The notes: generated from the sequence alone by a model not told the origin. 64,000 nucleotides of DNA from Streptacidiphilus fuscans (GCF_015690355.1 NZ_JADPRT010000002.1:1-64000); one strand, 5' to 3'. Shown: positions 32,220 through 40,552, numbered from the stretch's first letter. Program-made: numbers and translations.

Positions 32220-33500
32220 TCATGCGCGTGCGAACACCAGGGCAGCGTTGTGGCCGCCGAATCCGAGAGAGGTCTTCACCGCGTGGTCGAACCGTGCGGG
32301 CCGTGCTTCCTTCGCCACCACGTCGACGGGGATGTCCGGGTCGAGCGAGTCGAGGTTGGCGGTCGGGGGCACCAGTTGGTGCTCCAGGGCGAGCACGGTG
32401 AAGACCGACTCGATCCCGCCCGCCGCGCCGAGGGTGTGGCCGGTCATCGCCTTGGTCGAGGTGACCAGCGCCTGCTCGCCCAACACCCTTCGCAGCATGG
32501 CGGCTTCCACCTGGTCGTTCATCACGGTGGCGGTGCCGTGGGCGTTGACGTGGCCGATGTCCGCGCCGGTGACGCCCGCCTCGGCCAGCGCGCCGCGCAG
32601 GGCCTGCTCGGCGCCCAGGCCGTCGGGATGGGCGGCCACCGGCGCGTACGCGTCGTTGCTGGAGCCGTAGCCGACGAGCCGGGCCCGGACGCGAGCGCCG
32701 CGCGCCCGCGCGTGCTCCGGCCGCTCCAGGACGAGCAGTCCGGCGCCCTCGCCGACCACGAAACCGTCCCGCCCGGCGTCGAACGGGCGGCAGGCGGCGG
32801 CAGGATCCTGACGGTGCGTCGACAGCGCCCGCGTCTTGCACAGGCCCGCCATCAGCATCCGCGAGCAGGCCGACTCGGCGCCCCCGGCGATCGCGATGTC
32901 GCACATCCCGGCCCGCAGCAGCTGCCGGGCCAGGCCGATCGCGTCCGCGCCGGACGCGCAGGTGGACGTCACCGCCATGCTCGGCCCGCGCGCGCCCAGG
33001 TCCCGACAGACGGCGGCCGCAGCGCAGTTGCTGTTGAAGAGCGCGGGAAGCATCGGGGAGACGCGGCGGTGGCCGCGCTCCAGCAGCGTGGCGTGCTGGG
33101 CGTCGTAGAGCGGAAGCGCGCCGTTGGCGTTGCCGATCAGCACGGCCACCCGCTGCCCGTCCCACTGCGTCGGGTCAGCCGGGTCCAACCCCGCGTCGGC
33201 GACGGCCTCGCGGGCGGCCAGCACCGCCAACTGCGCGAAGCGCTCGGTCAGTCGGCGTTCGGCGACGTCCAGGGCCTGCGCGGGGTCGTCGTCGACCAGG
33301 TACATGAAGTCGGTGGGCAGGCCCGCCAGCACCTCGGGCCGGCGGACGCCGGTAGGTCGCGTCCGCCGGGTGACCGCAGACCAGCTCTCCGCCACGCCGA
33401 CCCCGGCCGCGCTGATCAGGCCGAGCCCCGTCACGGCCACGGCATACGGCGGTGCCTGCAAGTGGTCCGCTTGCGGGACGGGCTGGTCGTGCTGAGGCAA
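32220..33500 (-). CDS. Beta-ketoacyl synthase (FabF-like), KS2, first gene of the operon
   Basis: 426 residues from a TTG at 33500, with AGGAG 9 nt upstream. Active site complete: C181 in TSTCASGADAIG, H321 in NAHGTAT, K350 and H355 in STKAMTGHTLGAAGG. About as related to KS1 as sister duplicates, but with its own N-terminal extension (MPQHDQPVPQADHLQAPP). Because both have the Cys nucleophile this is not a KS/CLF pair. The two enzymes may differ in acyl or extender preference, act as a heterodimer, or one may do an initiating condensation. Divergent from the response-regulator gene at 33755 with a 254-nt control region between them. Confidence 0.88.
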   Translation of the reverse strand: MPQHDQPVPQADHLQAPPYAVAVTGLGLISAAGVGVAESWSAVTRRTRPTGVRRPEVLAGLPTDFMYLVDDDPAQALDVAERRLTERFAQLAVLAAREAVADAGLDPADPTQWDGQRVAVLIGNANGALPLYDAQHATLLERGHRRVSPMLPALFNSNCAAAAVCRDLGARGPSMAVTSTCASGADAIGLARQLLRAGMCDIAIAGGAESACSRMLMAGLCKTRALSTHRQDPAAACRPFDAGRDGFVVGEGAGLLVLERPEHARARGARVRARLVGYGSSNDAYAPVAAHPDGLGAEQALRGALAEAGVTGADIGHVNAHGTATVMNDQVEAAMLRRVLGEQALVTSTKAMTGHTLGAAGGIESVFTVLALEHQLVPPTANLDSLDPDIPVDVVAKEARPARFDHAVKTSLGFGGHNAALVFARA

Positions 33501-33754
33501 CGCGGCGTGCTCCTGGTGCTGTGGGGAAAGCCGTGGCGGCTAGGGGGCCGAGGGCGACGTGAAGCCGCCGCGTCTGGCCCCTCGGAGGTTTTCGGCCCTC
33601 AGGAGCGCGGGGGTGACGCCCGGAGCCAGGGCTGTTCCGTGAAAGGCCACATTCGACTAACGACCGCCCGCCCCAAAGGACACGGGCCGACGCCGGACGG
33701 CCGCAAGACGTCGTTCGTGGCCGAGGGTGATCGTGTACGGACTGTGAGTAACAT
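33501..33754. promoter_or_regulatory. Divergent control region of the ketosynthase operon and two-component genes
   Basis: 254 nt between KS2 and the response-regulator gene. It must hold promoters for both directions. I see no clear palindrome; CGACTAACGACC around 33651 and GGCCACATTCGA near 33645 are the only A+T-richer parts. Confidence 0.35.
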
Positions 33755-34480
33755 GTGCGCGTGGAGATCGACGGGGAAGACGGGGGCCGCAGCGGGGCCA
33801 TGGGCGGGGTGCGCGTGGTGGTCGTGGACGACCATCCGCTGTTCCGCGAGGGGCTGCGGGCGGCGCTGGAGAGCACACCGGACGTCCGGGTGGTCGCCGA
33901 GGCGGAGACGACGGCCGCCGCCCTGGAGGTGGTGGCCGCCCAGCGGCCCGACGTGGTGGTGATGGACCTGTCGCTGCCCGACGCCTCGGGGATCGAGGCG
34001 ACCAAACAGTTGGCGCAACTGCACCCCGGGCTGCCGGTGTTGGTGCTGACCACCTCCGACGACGACGGCAGCCTGCTCGGCGCGCTCCAGGCGGGCGCGC
34101 GCGGCTACCTGGTCAAGGGCGCGGGCCGGGACGAGGTGCTGCACGCGGTCCGCACGGCCGCGCACGGCGGCGCGGTCTTCAGCGGGGACGTCGCCGCGCG
34201 CATCTCCGCACTGCTCACCGGCGGCGCGCGGCGCGGGGCTGAGCAGGCCTTCCCCACGCTGACCTCGCGTGAGGTCGAGGTGCTCGACCTGGTCGCCAGG
34301 GGCCTGGACAACCGCCGGATCGCGCGTGAGCTCTTCCTCGCCGAGAAGACGGTCCGCAATCACATCTCGCACATCTTCGACAAGTTGAACGTCGCCTCCC
34401 GCACCGAGGCCGCCGCCCGGGCCCGCGACGCGGGCCTCGGGGAGCCGCAGCGCCCGGCCGGTCCGGGCGCTGCGGGGTGA
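33755..34480 (+). CDS. NarL/LuxR-family response regulator
   Basis: 241 residues from the GTG at 33755; an in-frame ATG at 33800 (MGGVRVVVVDDHPLFREGLR) is equally possible and would place the phospho-Asp at the usual position 56 (71 from the longer start). Receiver features: DDHP, VVMDLSLPD, GYLVKG with the conserved Lys. The LuxR HTH is at about 165-225 (FPTLTSREVEVLDLVARGLD, NRRIARELFLAEKTVRNHIS). It should bind DNA when phosphorylated by the kinase encoded right after. Divergent from KS2, so the ketosynthase operon is its probable target. Confidence 0.9.
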   Translation: MRVEIDGEDGGRSGAMGGVRVVVVDDHPLFREGLRAALESTPDVRVVAEAETTAAALEVVAAQRPDVVVMDLSLPDASGIEATKQLAQLHPGLPVLVLTTSDDDGSLLGALQAGARGYLVKGAGRDEVLHAVRTAAHGGAVFSGDVAARISALLTGGARRGAEQAFPTLTSREVEVLDLVARGLDNRRIARELFLAEKTVRNHISHIFDKLNVASRTEAAARARDAGLGEPQRPAGPGAAG

Positions 34481-34592
34481 CCGATGCGGGACCGCTGCCT
34501 CACGCGCCCGGGACAACGCCCGGCGGAGGATGGAGATTCGCCACGGCGGACGGGGGAGACGGGGGAGGGAGCAGAAAGGGCCGGGGAGTGCG

Positions 34593-36809
34593 ATGGCCGA
34601 TCTGACCGCGAGCGGTTCCGCGAGCAACTCCGGAGGCAACTCCACGAGCGACTCCGCGGGCAGGCCCCCGACCACCTCCGCGGGAAGGCCCGCGGGCAGC
34701 GCCTTGACGTCACCCAGGCACGGCGGACGCCGCCTGGGGCGTGCCGTCGTCGCGTGCGCGGTGTCGCTCGGGGCCTGCTTCGTCTGGCTCTCCCTCGCCT
34801 TCACCGATCTGGGCGGATCGCGCCTGGACGGCCTGGACTTCGGCCCGTTCGGCTCGCGGATGCTGTTCATGCTGGTCTGCGCGCTGGCGGGCACGTTCAC
34901 CTTCGTCCATCCCTCCGGCGGCGCGGTCGGACGGCTGCTGCTGGTGGCCGCGACGGGGGAGTTGGTCGGGCACGCCGCCTCCATCGCGGGTGCGGCCCTC
35001 GGCGCCGGTCACGCCGTGCGCACCGTCGTCGTCCTGGCGGGGCTCGTCGGTGACGCCCTGTATGTCTTCATGCTCTACGCCCTGCCGTTCTGGCTGCCCG
35101 ACGGCACACTGCCTGGGCGGCGCTGGGGGCGCGCGGTGGTGGGCGCGATCGGGGTGTGGACCTTCGGCGAGGTCTGGCTCGACACCGCGACCAGGGACGA
35201 GTGGTACGGCATGAGCAACCCCCTTGCCACCGACCGGCCGTGGACCTCGGTCACGCACGCGCTGCAACCGGTGCTGAGCACGCCGATCGGCTTCGTCCCG
35301 GTGGCGGTCTCCGCGCTGGGGTTCGTCGTCCTCGCGGTCCGCGCCTGGCTGCTGACCCGACGGGGCACGGGACGTCAGGCCATGCCCGGGAGCGTACTGC
35401 TGGTGATGACGGTCCCGTTCCTGCTGCTGATGGCGGGCAGTTACGCGGACTACTTCTTCCCGGTCCAGGGCGACGCCGCGCTCGTGCTCTTCTACGGTCC
35501 GCTCGCGCTGTGGCCGCTCGGGTTGATCGTCCTCTTCGCCCGCGACCGGTCCGCGCATCTCGACCGTGCCACGCGCCGGGTGCTGGCCGCGCTCGTCGTC
35601 CTGGCCGTGCTGGTGGTCGGCTACTTCGCGCTGGCGATCGGGCTCTCCGACGTGCTGCCCGGCACCCGTACGCCCGGCGCGCTGGTGCTGGCCGTCGGCT
35701 CGCTGACGATCGGTCTGCTGCTGCGCGCCACCGGCGGCTGGGCCGTCCGCGGCGTCGACCGCTCCTACTACGGCGACCGGGCGCGGCCCTACCACGTCGT
35801 CCGGGAGCTGGCCGGGCGGCTGAGCCGGACGGTGACGCCGGGCGAGGCGCCACGGCTGCTCTGTGCGAGCGTGGTCGAGACGCTGCGGTTCCCGGCCGCG
35901 CGGGTCCTGGTCCGCACCAGCGGCGGCAACCGGGAGACCGCCGCGCTCGGCGAGGCGGTCGGGCCGGTCTGGCACCGCTTCGAGCTGGTCTTCGAGGGCG
36001 ACGCCGTCGGTGAACTGGAGGTCGCCGCACGCGAGTCGGAGCCCGACCTCGACCAGCAGGACCACGACGTGCTGCGCCTGCTCGCCGACCAGTCCGCTCC
36101 CGCCATCGCCTCCCTCGGCCTCTACGAGGAGCTCCAGGCCAGCCGCGAGCGGATCGTGCTGGCCCGCGAGGAGGCACGGCGGCGGCTGCGCCGGGACCTG
36201 CACGACGGCCTCGCCCCGACGCTCTCCGGGCTGCGGCTCCAGGTCGACACCGCCCGCGCGGGCCTGCCCGACGAGGACGCGGCGGGACGGCGTCTCGGCG
36301 GCGTGTCGGAGGGCATCGCCGACGCCATCGTCGAACTGCGGCGGATCACCGCCGGGCTCTCGCCGGTCGCGCTGGACCGGGAGGGTCTGGGGGCGGGACT
36401 GCGGCAGCTCGCGACCGGGCTGGCGGGGCGGCAGCTGCTGATCGAGGTGGAGCTGCGGCCGGACCCGCTGCCAGAGCTACCGGCGGCGGTCGAGGTGGCG
36501 CTGTACCGGATCGCGGCGGAGGCCCTGCACAACGTGGTCCGCCATGCGGATGCCGCCCGTGCCTGGTTGCGGCTCTGCGTCGCCGACGGCGCGGCCCGGC
36601 TGGAGGTCGGCGACGACGGCACCGGCATGGACCCCGTCCCCGCCGGTCGTGCCGGGACCTCGCGGCACGGCGGCGGCGTGGGGCTGCGGTCGATGGCGGA
36701 GCGGGCCGAGGAGCTGGGCGGCTCGCTACGGGTGGGCGCGCCGGAGGCGGACGCCGGCGCGACGGGGGTGGTGGTGCGTGCGGAGATCCCGCTCCGGTCG
36801 GCGTGTTGA
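34593..36809 (+). CDS. Sensor histidine kinase with multi-TM sensor and GAF domain
   Basis: 738 residues from ATG 34593 (GGGGAG at 34583-34588); an in-frame ATG at 34530 is an alternative. After a ~45-residue Ser/Gly/Pro-rich tail come about eight membrane segments (residues ~50-330), then a GAF-like domain (~400-520), a HisKA_3 helix with the phospho-accepting His H537 in RRDLHDGLAPTLSGLRLQV, and an HATPase_c domain with DDGTGMDP and HGGGVGLRSMAERAEELGGS. This is the NarX/DesK-type kinase partner of the response regulator upstream (112 nt away, same strand). The many TM helices suggest a membrane-embedded ligand or stress signal. A 15-nt repeat array begins at its stop codon. Confidence 0.9.
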   Translation: MADLTASGSASNSGGNSTSDSAGRPPTTSAGRPAGSALTSPRHGGRRLGRAVVACAVSLGACFVWLSLAFTDLGGSRLDGLDFGPFGSRMLFMLVCALAGTFTFVHPSGGAVGRLLLVAATGELVGHAASIAGAALGAGHAVRTVVVLAGLVGDALYVFMLYALPFWLPDGTLPGRRWGRAVVGAIGVWTFGEVWLDTATRDEWYGMSNPLATDRPWTSVTHALQPVLSTPIGFVPVAVSALGFVVLAVRAWLLTRRGTGRQAMPGSVLLVMTVPFLLLMAGSYADYFFPVQGDAALVLFYGPLALWPLGLIVLFARDRSAHLDRATRRVLAALVVLAVLVVGYFALAIGLSDVLPGTRTPGALVLAVGSLTIGLLLRATGGWAVRGVDRSYYGDRARPYHVVRELAGRLSRTVTPGEAPRLLCASVVETLRFPAARVLVRTSGGNRETAALGEAVGPVWHRFELVFEGDAVGELEVAARESEPDLDQQDHDVLRLLADQSAPAIASLGLYEELQASRERIVLAREEARRRLRRDLHDGLAPTLSGLRLQVDTARAGLPDEDAAGRRLGGVSEGIADAIVELRRITAGLSPVALDREGLGAGLRQLATGLAGRQLLIEVELRPDPLPELPAAVEVALYRIAAEALHNVVRHADAARAWLRLCVADGAARLEVGDDGTGMDPVPAGRAGTSRHGGGVGLRSMAERAEELGGSLRVGAPEADAGATGVVVRAEIPLRSAC

Positions 36810-36879
36810 CCCGGCTGTCGTTGACCGCGCGGTGGTTGACCGGGCTGTTGTTGAACTCTCTCTTGTTGAACCTGCGACG
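36805..36879 (+). repeat. Five degenerate 15-bp repeats beginning with GTTGA
   Basis: GTTGA occurs at 36805, 36820, 36835, 36850 and 36865, exactly 15 nt apart (GTTGACCCGGCTGTC, GTTGACCGCGCGGTG, GTTGACCGGGCTGTT, GTTGAACTCTCTCTT, GTTGAACCTGCGACG). The first includes the stop codon of the histidine kinase. Exact periodicity suggests tandem duplication, possibly a protein-binding array. Confidence 0.75.
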
Positions 36880-37034
36880 GACCGGTGTCCGGATGCCCGT
36901 TCGGGACCGCTTTGGGACGCTGGTCCCATGCGCCCGGGACAGCCGGAGGCGGACATTCGAGGTCGGAGGCCACCCGAGCCTCCGACACCCAGGGGGACGC
37001 TCCTCCACGAGGGGCAGAAAGTCAGGAGCAACCG

Positions 37035-37214
37035 ATGACCGTCAACCCTGCGATCGAGAGCGACGAGGCCGTCACCGACCAGCCGGGGTGCGAGCACCCG
37101 CCGTGCCCGCCGCTGCCGGTGCCGGTGCCGGACCCGGAACCGGTGGCCGAGCCCGACGGCTGTCACCACGAGCCGTGCGCGCCCGAGGCGCAACCGCCGG
37201 ACACGGCGGGCTGA
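37035..37214 (+). CDS. Small Cys/His/Pro-rich peptide
   Basis: 59 residues from ATG 37035, 6 nt after a perfect AGGAG (37024-37028). Composition is striking: a Pro/Glu/Val-rich middle (PLPVPVPDPEPVAEPD) framed by two similar Cys/His motifs, CEHPPC and CHHEPC. These are CxxxxC knots with a His next to the first Cys, which could bind a metal or form disulphides. No signal peptide or membrane segment. It lies downstream of the histidine kinase on the same strand and before the oppositely placed multicopper oxidase operon. I do not recognise a family; a metal-binding peptide or a peptide precursor are the two options worth testing. Confidence 0.6.
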   Translation: MTVNPAIESDEAVTDQPGCEHPPCPPLPVPVPDPEPVAEPDGCHHEPCAPEAQPPDTAG

Positions 37215-37241
37215 GCGCGCCGGAGCCGTATTCCTCACACC

Positions 37242-37372
37242 GCCGCGGGGGGGGGGGGCCGGGGGGGGGGGGGGGGCCCGCGGGGGGGGGGGGGGGGGGG
37301 GGGGCGGGGGGGGGGCGGTATTTTTACCCCCCCCCCGCCCCCCCCCCCCCCCCGGGCCCCCCCCCCCGCGGC
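37242..37372. repeat. Poly-G / poly-C inverted tract, possible sequencing or assembly artefact
   Basis: Runs of up to 25 G on the left half and up to 17 C on the right half, around GGTA-TTTT-TACC (37317-37328). The outer ends GCCGCGGGGG and CCCCCGCGGC are exact complements, so the whole is one giant imperfect hairpin between convergent genes. Homopolymers this long are abnormal in actinomycete DNA and may mark a GC-rich terminator whose bases were miscalled. Confidence 0.7.
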
Positions 37373-37421
37373 ACTTTCGTGCGTCGGGTTCGTGCGGCGC
37401 TCTCGTCCGTCGGGCGCGCTG

Positions 37422-39248
37422 CTACACCGCCCCCATGCCGCCCATCGGGCCCATGCCGCCGACGTCCATGACGGCACCGGGCATCACCGAGAACTCACGC
37501 ATCATCCCGGCGTCCTCGTGTTCGAGGATGTGGCAGTGGTACATGTACCGCCCGGACGCGCCGCGGAACTGGCCCGCCACGGTGACCATCGTTCCCGGAG
37601 GCACCCGCATCACGTCCTTCCACCCGGTCAGCGACGGGTCGATCGGCAGCGACTCCAGATGCGCGACCGGCGCGCCGGGGGCCGTGCCGCCCTTCGCGGG
37701 CAGGAACGCGGCCGTGTCGTAGCCGTCGATCGACAGCGGCTGGAAGCGCGTCAGGTGGATGTGGATCGGGTGCAGGATCCCGCTCAGGTTCAGGATCCGC
37801 CACACCTCCCACCCGTCCTGCCGCGCACGCCAGTTGAGCTGGTCGTCGAAGTGACGGGCCAGGCGCTGGTAGGTGGTGGTCACCCCGTTCTGGTCGGTGA
37901 CCTGGATGATGCCGTCCTTCGGCGCCGTCGTGGGCCCCTCCGAGGCCGGAACCTCGCCCAGCTCCCACAGCCCGAGCGTGCCGTCCGGGTCGGCGGCGAG
38001 CCCGAGCATCCGGTGCATGTGGTCGGGCGGGAGCCGGTCGTGGGTGAGCCGGTAGTACGACGGGGAGAGTGTCGCCGGCAGCCGGAAGGTGTCGGACAGC
38101 GGCGCGTCGGCGACGCGGAACTGCAACACGTCCGGCTCCGGCAGCCGGTCGGCAGGCAACGGGTCGCCGGGCTTGACCCCGGCGGGCAGCGGGTCGCCGC
38201 GGAAGGGCGCCTGCGCGGAGTTGACCAGCCGCAGTGACTGGCCACGGAACGCACCGAAGTCCACCAGCACGTCCGCCCGTTCGGCCGGGGCCAGGGTCAG
38301 CCCCCCGTCGCCGATCGGCAGCGGCGCGCCCAGCAGTCCGCTGTCCGTCCCGATCTGCCAGGCGGATCCGGTCACCACCGCGCCCGCCTCGTCCAGCAGG
38401 TGCAGCCGGTAGGTGCGCGAGTTGGACGCGTTGAGGACGCGGAAGCGGTACCAGCCGGGCCGCACCTCGAGGAACGGCCAGATGGTGCCGTTGACCAGGG
38501 TGTAGGGCCCGACGAAGGGCAGCGTGCCGGTGGTCTTGTGGAGCAGTCGGCCGGTGAACCGTCCGGCGGCGTCCGTCTCCAGGTTGCGGTCGCAGACGAT
38601 CAGCGGGATCTCCCGGTCGCCGCCGGGGAGTTCGAGCGCGTCCTCCTCGTCGTCACGCAGCAGGTACATCCCGACCAGCCCGGCGAAGACGTTCAGCCGG
38701 GTGATGTTCATGGCGTGGTCGTGGTACCAGAGCGTCATCGCGGGCTGGTCGTCCGGGTATTCGGACAGTTGTGAGTCGCCGTGCAGGACGGCGTTCTCCA
38801 TCCAGCCGTCGTTGTTGCCGCCGGTCACGGCCCCGTGCAGGTGGGTGACCTGCCAGGCGGGCAGCGAGGCCACGCCCTTGACGGGCTGGGCCTGCCCGAT
38901 GCCCGGGTCGTTCATCGCCAGCGACGGGTTGCCCGGCGTGTCGGCCAGAAAGGCGGCCACGGCGGGGTAGGGCGTCGTGGTGCCGTTCTCCCACGCCACG
39001 TGGAGCCGCTGCCCTCGGTGCACGTCGAACACCGGGCCGGGGAACTCGCCGTCGTACGTCCACATGGGCGTCGGCGGCAGCTGCGAGTGCAGCCGCAGGT
39101 CGACGCCGACGGTGCGGAGGGTGAACCGCGCTTCGCGCTCCGCGCGGTCCACACGCAGCCGTCGCGGGATCCGCAGCGGATCGACGAACTTGGTGAGGAC
39201 GGTGGCGGCGCGGGTCTGAGTGTCGTTCGGGGTGCCGGTCGTGGTCAT
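37422..39248 (-). CDS. Multicopper oxidase (CotA / phenoxazinone-synthase-like)
   Basis: 608 residues. All copper motifs are visible: THLHG (about 133-136), LWYHDHAM (about 177), HPIHIHLTRF (about 494) and YHCHILEHEDAGMM (about 570), giving one type 1 Cu and the trinuclear centre; the axial Met of T1 is in EDAGMM. No signal peptide, so it is a cytoplasmic or cell-associated three-cupredoxin oxidase like CotA or PhsA, oxidising phenols, aminophenols or similar with O2. GGAGG lies before the ATG and the start overlaps the MFS stop by 4 nt. The Met/Gly-rich C terminus (GGMGPMGGMGAV) may help copper loading. Last gene of the five-gene operon, so it may finish or detoxify the product. Confidence 0.9.
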   Translation of the reverse strand: MTTTGTPNDTQTRAATVLTKFVDPLRIPRRLRVDRAEREARFTLRTVGVDLRLHSQLPPTPMWTYDGEFPGPVFDVHRGQRLHVAWENGTTTPYPAVAAFLADTPGNPSLAMNDPGIGQAQPVKGVASLPAWQVTHLHGAVTGGNNDGWMENAVLHGDSQLSEYPDDQPAMTLWYHDHAMNITRLNVFAGLVGMYLLRDDEEDALELPGGDREIPLIVCDRNLETDAAGRFTGRLLHKTTGTLPFVGPYTLVNGTIWPFLEVRPGWYRFRVLNASNSRTYRLHLLDEAGAVVTGSAWQIGTDSGLLGAPLPIGDGGLTLAPAERADVLVDFGAFRGQSLRLVNSAQAPFRGDPLPAGVKPGDPLPADRLPEPDVLQFRVADAPLSDTFRLPATLSPSYYRLTHDRLPPDHMHRMLGLAADPDGTLGLWELGEVPASEGPTTAPKDGIIQVTDQNGVTTTYQRLARHFDDQLNWRARQDGWEVWRILNLSGILHPIHIHLTRFQPLSIDGYDTAAFLPAKGGTAPGAPVAHLESLPIDPSLTGWKDVMRVPPGTMVTVAGQFRGASGRYMYHCHILEHEDAGMMREFSVMPGAVMDVGGMGPMGGMGAV

Positions 39249-40552
39249 GATGCCTCCTCGGAGCCGGTGGCGGGGGCGGGCCGTGGCCGCAGCGCGGCGA
39301 CGACCTGGGGGATCAGGGGCAGCGCGGCGAACGCCGCCCCCAACAGGCACACGCCGGACCATCCGGCGCGCGCCCAGACGGCGGCGGACAGCGCGGAGCC
39401 GCACGCGCCGCCGACGAAGTAGCTGGTCATGTAGGCGGTGGTCACCCGGCTGTGCGCGGAGGCGGGCAGCAGGGTGTAGATCTGCTGCTGGTTGGCGGTC
39501 TGTACCCCGCGCAGCCCCAGGTCCAGCAGGACGGCCCCGACACCCAGCAGCACCAGGTTCCCCCGGCCGAGAGCGAGCGGGACGAACGCCACGACCATCA
39601 AGGCGCTGAAACCGAAGCGCGCGGGGCGCACGTGTCCGTGGTCGCACAACCTGCCTGCCGGCTGGGCGAGCAGGACACCGGCTACGCCGGTCAGGCCGAA
39701 CAGACCGATGGCGGCCTCGCCGAGGTGGAACGGCGAGCCGGAGAGGAGGAACGCCGTGGGCGTCCAGAAGACGGAGAAGGCGGCGAAGATTGAGAAGCCG
39801 GAGGCACAGCGAGCAAGCAGCAGGTGTTCCCGCGCGAGGAGTTGCAGCACGCTAGGGGCGCGGGGCGCTGCCGATGTGCGGCTCCGCCGCGTGGGCGCGA
39901 GCACCCTGTGCGGATGGCCCCGCTGGTTGGGGGAAGCACCTCCTGGGGTGGCTTGTCGCGCAGTTCCCCGCGCCCCTTGATAGTGCAACCACCTGCGGGA
40001 GCGAACAGTCATTGCGCTCAGCACCACGGCGGCAGCCGAGAGCAACACCGCCGCTGCCAGGTATACCGCCCGCCAGCCCCACAGCGAAGCGACCTGCCCC
40101 GACACCACCCGCGCGAGCAGGATCCCCGCCGTCAGACCGCCCATCACCGTGCCCACGGCGCGGCCCCGCCGCTCCGCGCCCGCCGCCGACGCCGTCCGGG
40201 CGACCAGCACCTGCGCGGCGCAGCCGAAGAGGCCCAGCCCCGCCGCTGCGACGCACAGCACGGGCAGGGTCGGGGCGAAGGCAGCAAGTAGCGCAGCCGG
40301 GACTGCCAACCACAGCAAGGTCCTGGCCAAGCGGCCCCGAGCCACGCGGTCGCCCAGCGGGACGAGGAGCAGCAGGCCTGTCGCATAGCCGAGTTGACCC
40401 GCCGATACCACCGCTGCCGCGCTCGCCCGCCGGGCGTGGAACGCCGAGGCGAGTGCGGGCAGCAACGGTTGGGCGTAGTACATCCCGGCCACGCCGACGC
40501 CGCAGGCGAACGCCGACACCGCCAGCTCACCTCGCCCTGGCGACCCGCTCAT
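39245..40552 (-). CDS. MFS transporter with inserted repeat in central loop
   Basis: 435 residues from ATG 40552, which overlaps the amidohydrolase stop by 4 nt (ATGA). About 12 TM segments; the sequence (MYYAQPLLPALASAF, GLRGVQTANQQQIYTLLPAS, SYFVGGACGSALSA) is of the YnfM/DHA1-like group, which includes small-molecule exporters. Between TM6 and TM7 sits a ~43-residue Arg/Pro/Gly-rich stretch (LHYQGARGTARQATPGGASP...) whose DNA is a Streptomyces intergenic repeat (see 39854-39977). The frame is kept, so the protein may still work since the central loop tolerates insertions. Fits an export role for the operon product. Confidence 0.82.
   Translation of the reverse strand: MSGSPGRGELAVSAFACGVGVAGMYYAQPLLPALASAFHARRASAAAVVSAGQLGYATGLLLLVPLGDRVARGRLARTLLWLAVPAALLAAFAPTLPVLCVAAAGLGLFGCAAQVLVARTASAAGAERRGRAVGTVMGGLTAGILLARVVSGQVASLWGWRAVYLAAAVLLSAAAVVLSAMTVRSRRWLHYQGARGTARQATPGGASPNQRGHPHRVLAPTRRSRTSAAPRAPSVLQLLAREHLLLARCASGFSIFAAFSVFWTPTAFLLSGSPFHLGEAAIGLFGLTGVAGVLLAQPAGRLCDHGHVRPARFGFSALMVVAFVPLALGRGNLVLLGVGAVLLDLGLRGVQTANQQQIYTLLPASAHSRVTTAYMTSYFVGGACGSALSAAVWARAGWSGVCLLGAAFAALPLIPQVVAALRPRPAPATGSEEAS
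39854..39977. mobile_element. Streptomyces short intergenic repeat inserted in the MFS gene
   Basis: Ends are inverted copies AGGGGCGCGGGG (39854-39865) and CCCCGCGCCCCT (39966-39977), with the telltale CAGTTCCCCGCGCCCCT end. This is the short GC-rich palindromic element found in many Streptomyces intergenic regions. Length with flanks is close to 129 nt (43 codons), so it leaves the MFS frame open. Non-autonomous, no ORF of its own. Confidence 0.75.

Noticed and set aside
29773..33500. Classical type II PKS KS-alpha/chain-length-factor pair
   Set aside because: Both proteins have the active-site Cys; a chain-length factor has Gln there. They are also not adjacent.
29773..33500. Primary fatty-acid synthase operon
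   Set aside because: fabD, fabH and an AcpP-like GADSLD motif are missing, while an alpha/beta hydrolase is present and the KS is duplicated.
37242..37372. Origin or attachment site at the G/C homopolymer tract
   Set aside because: No DnaA boxes, integrase gene or tRNA nearby; homopolymers suggest sequence quality problems.
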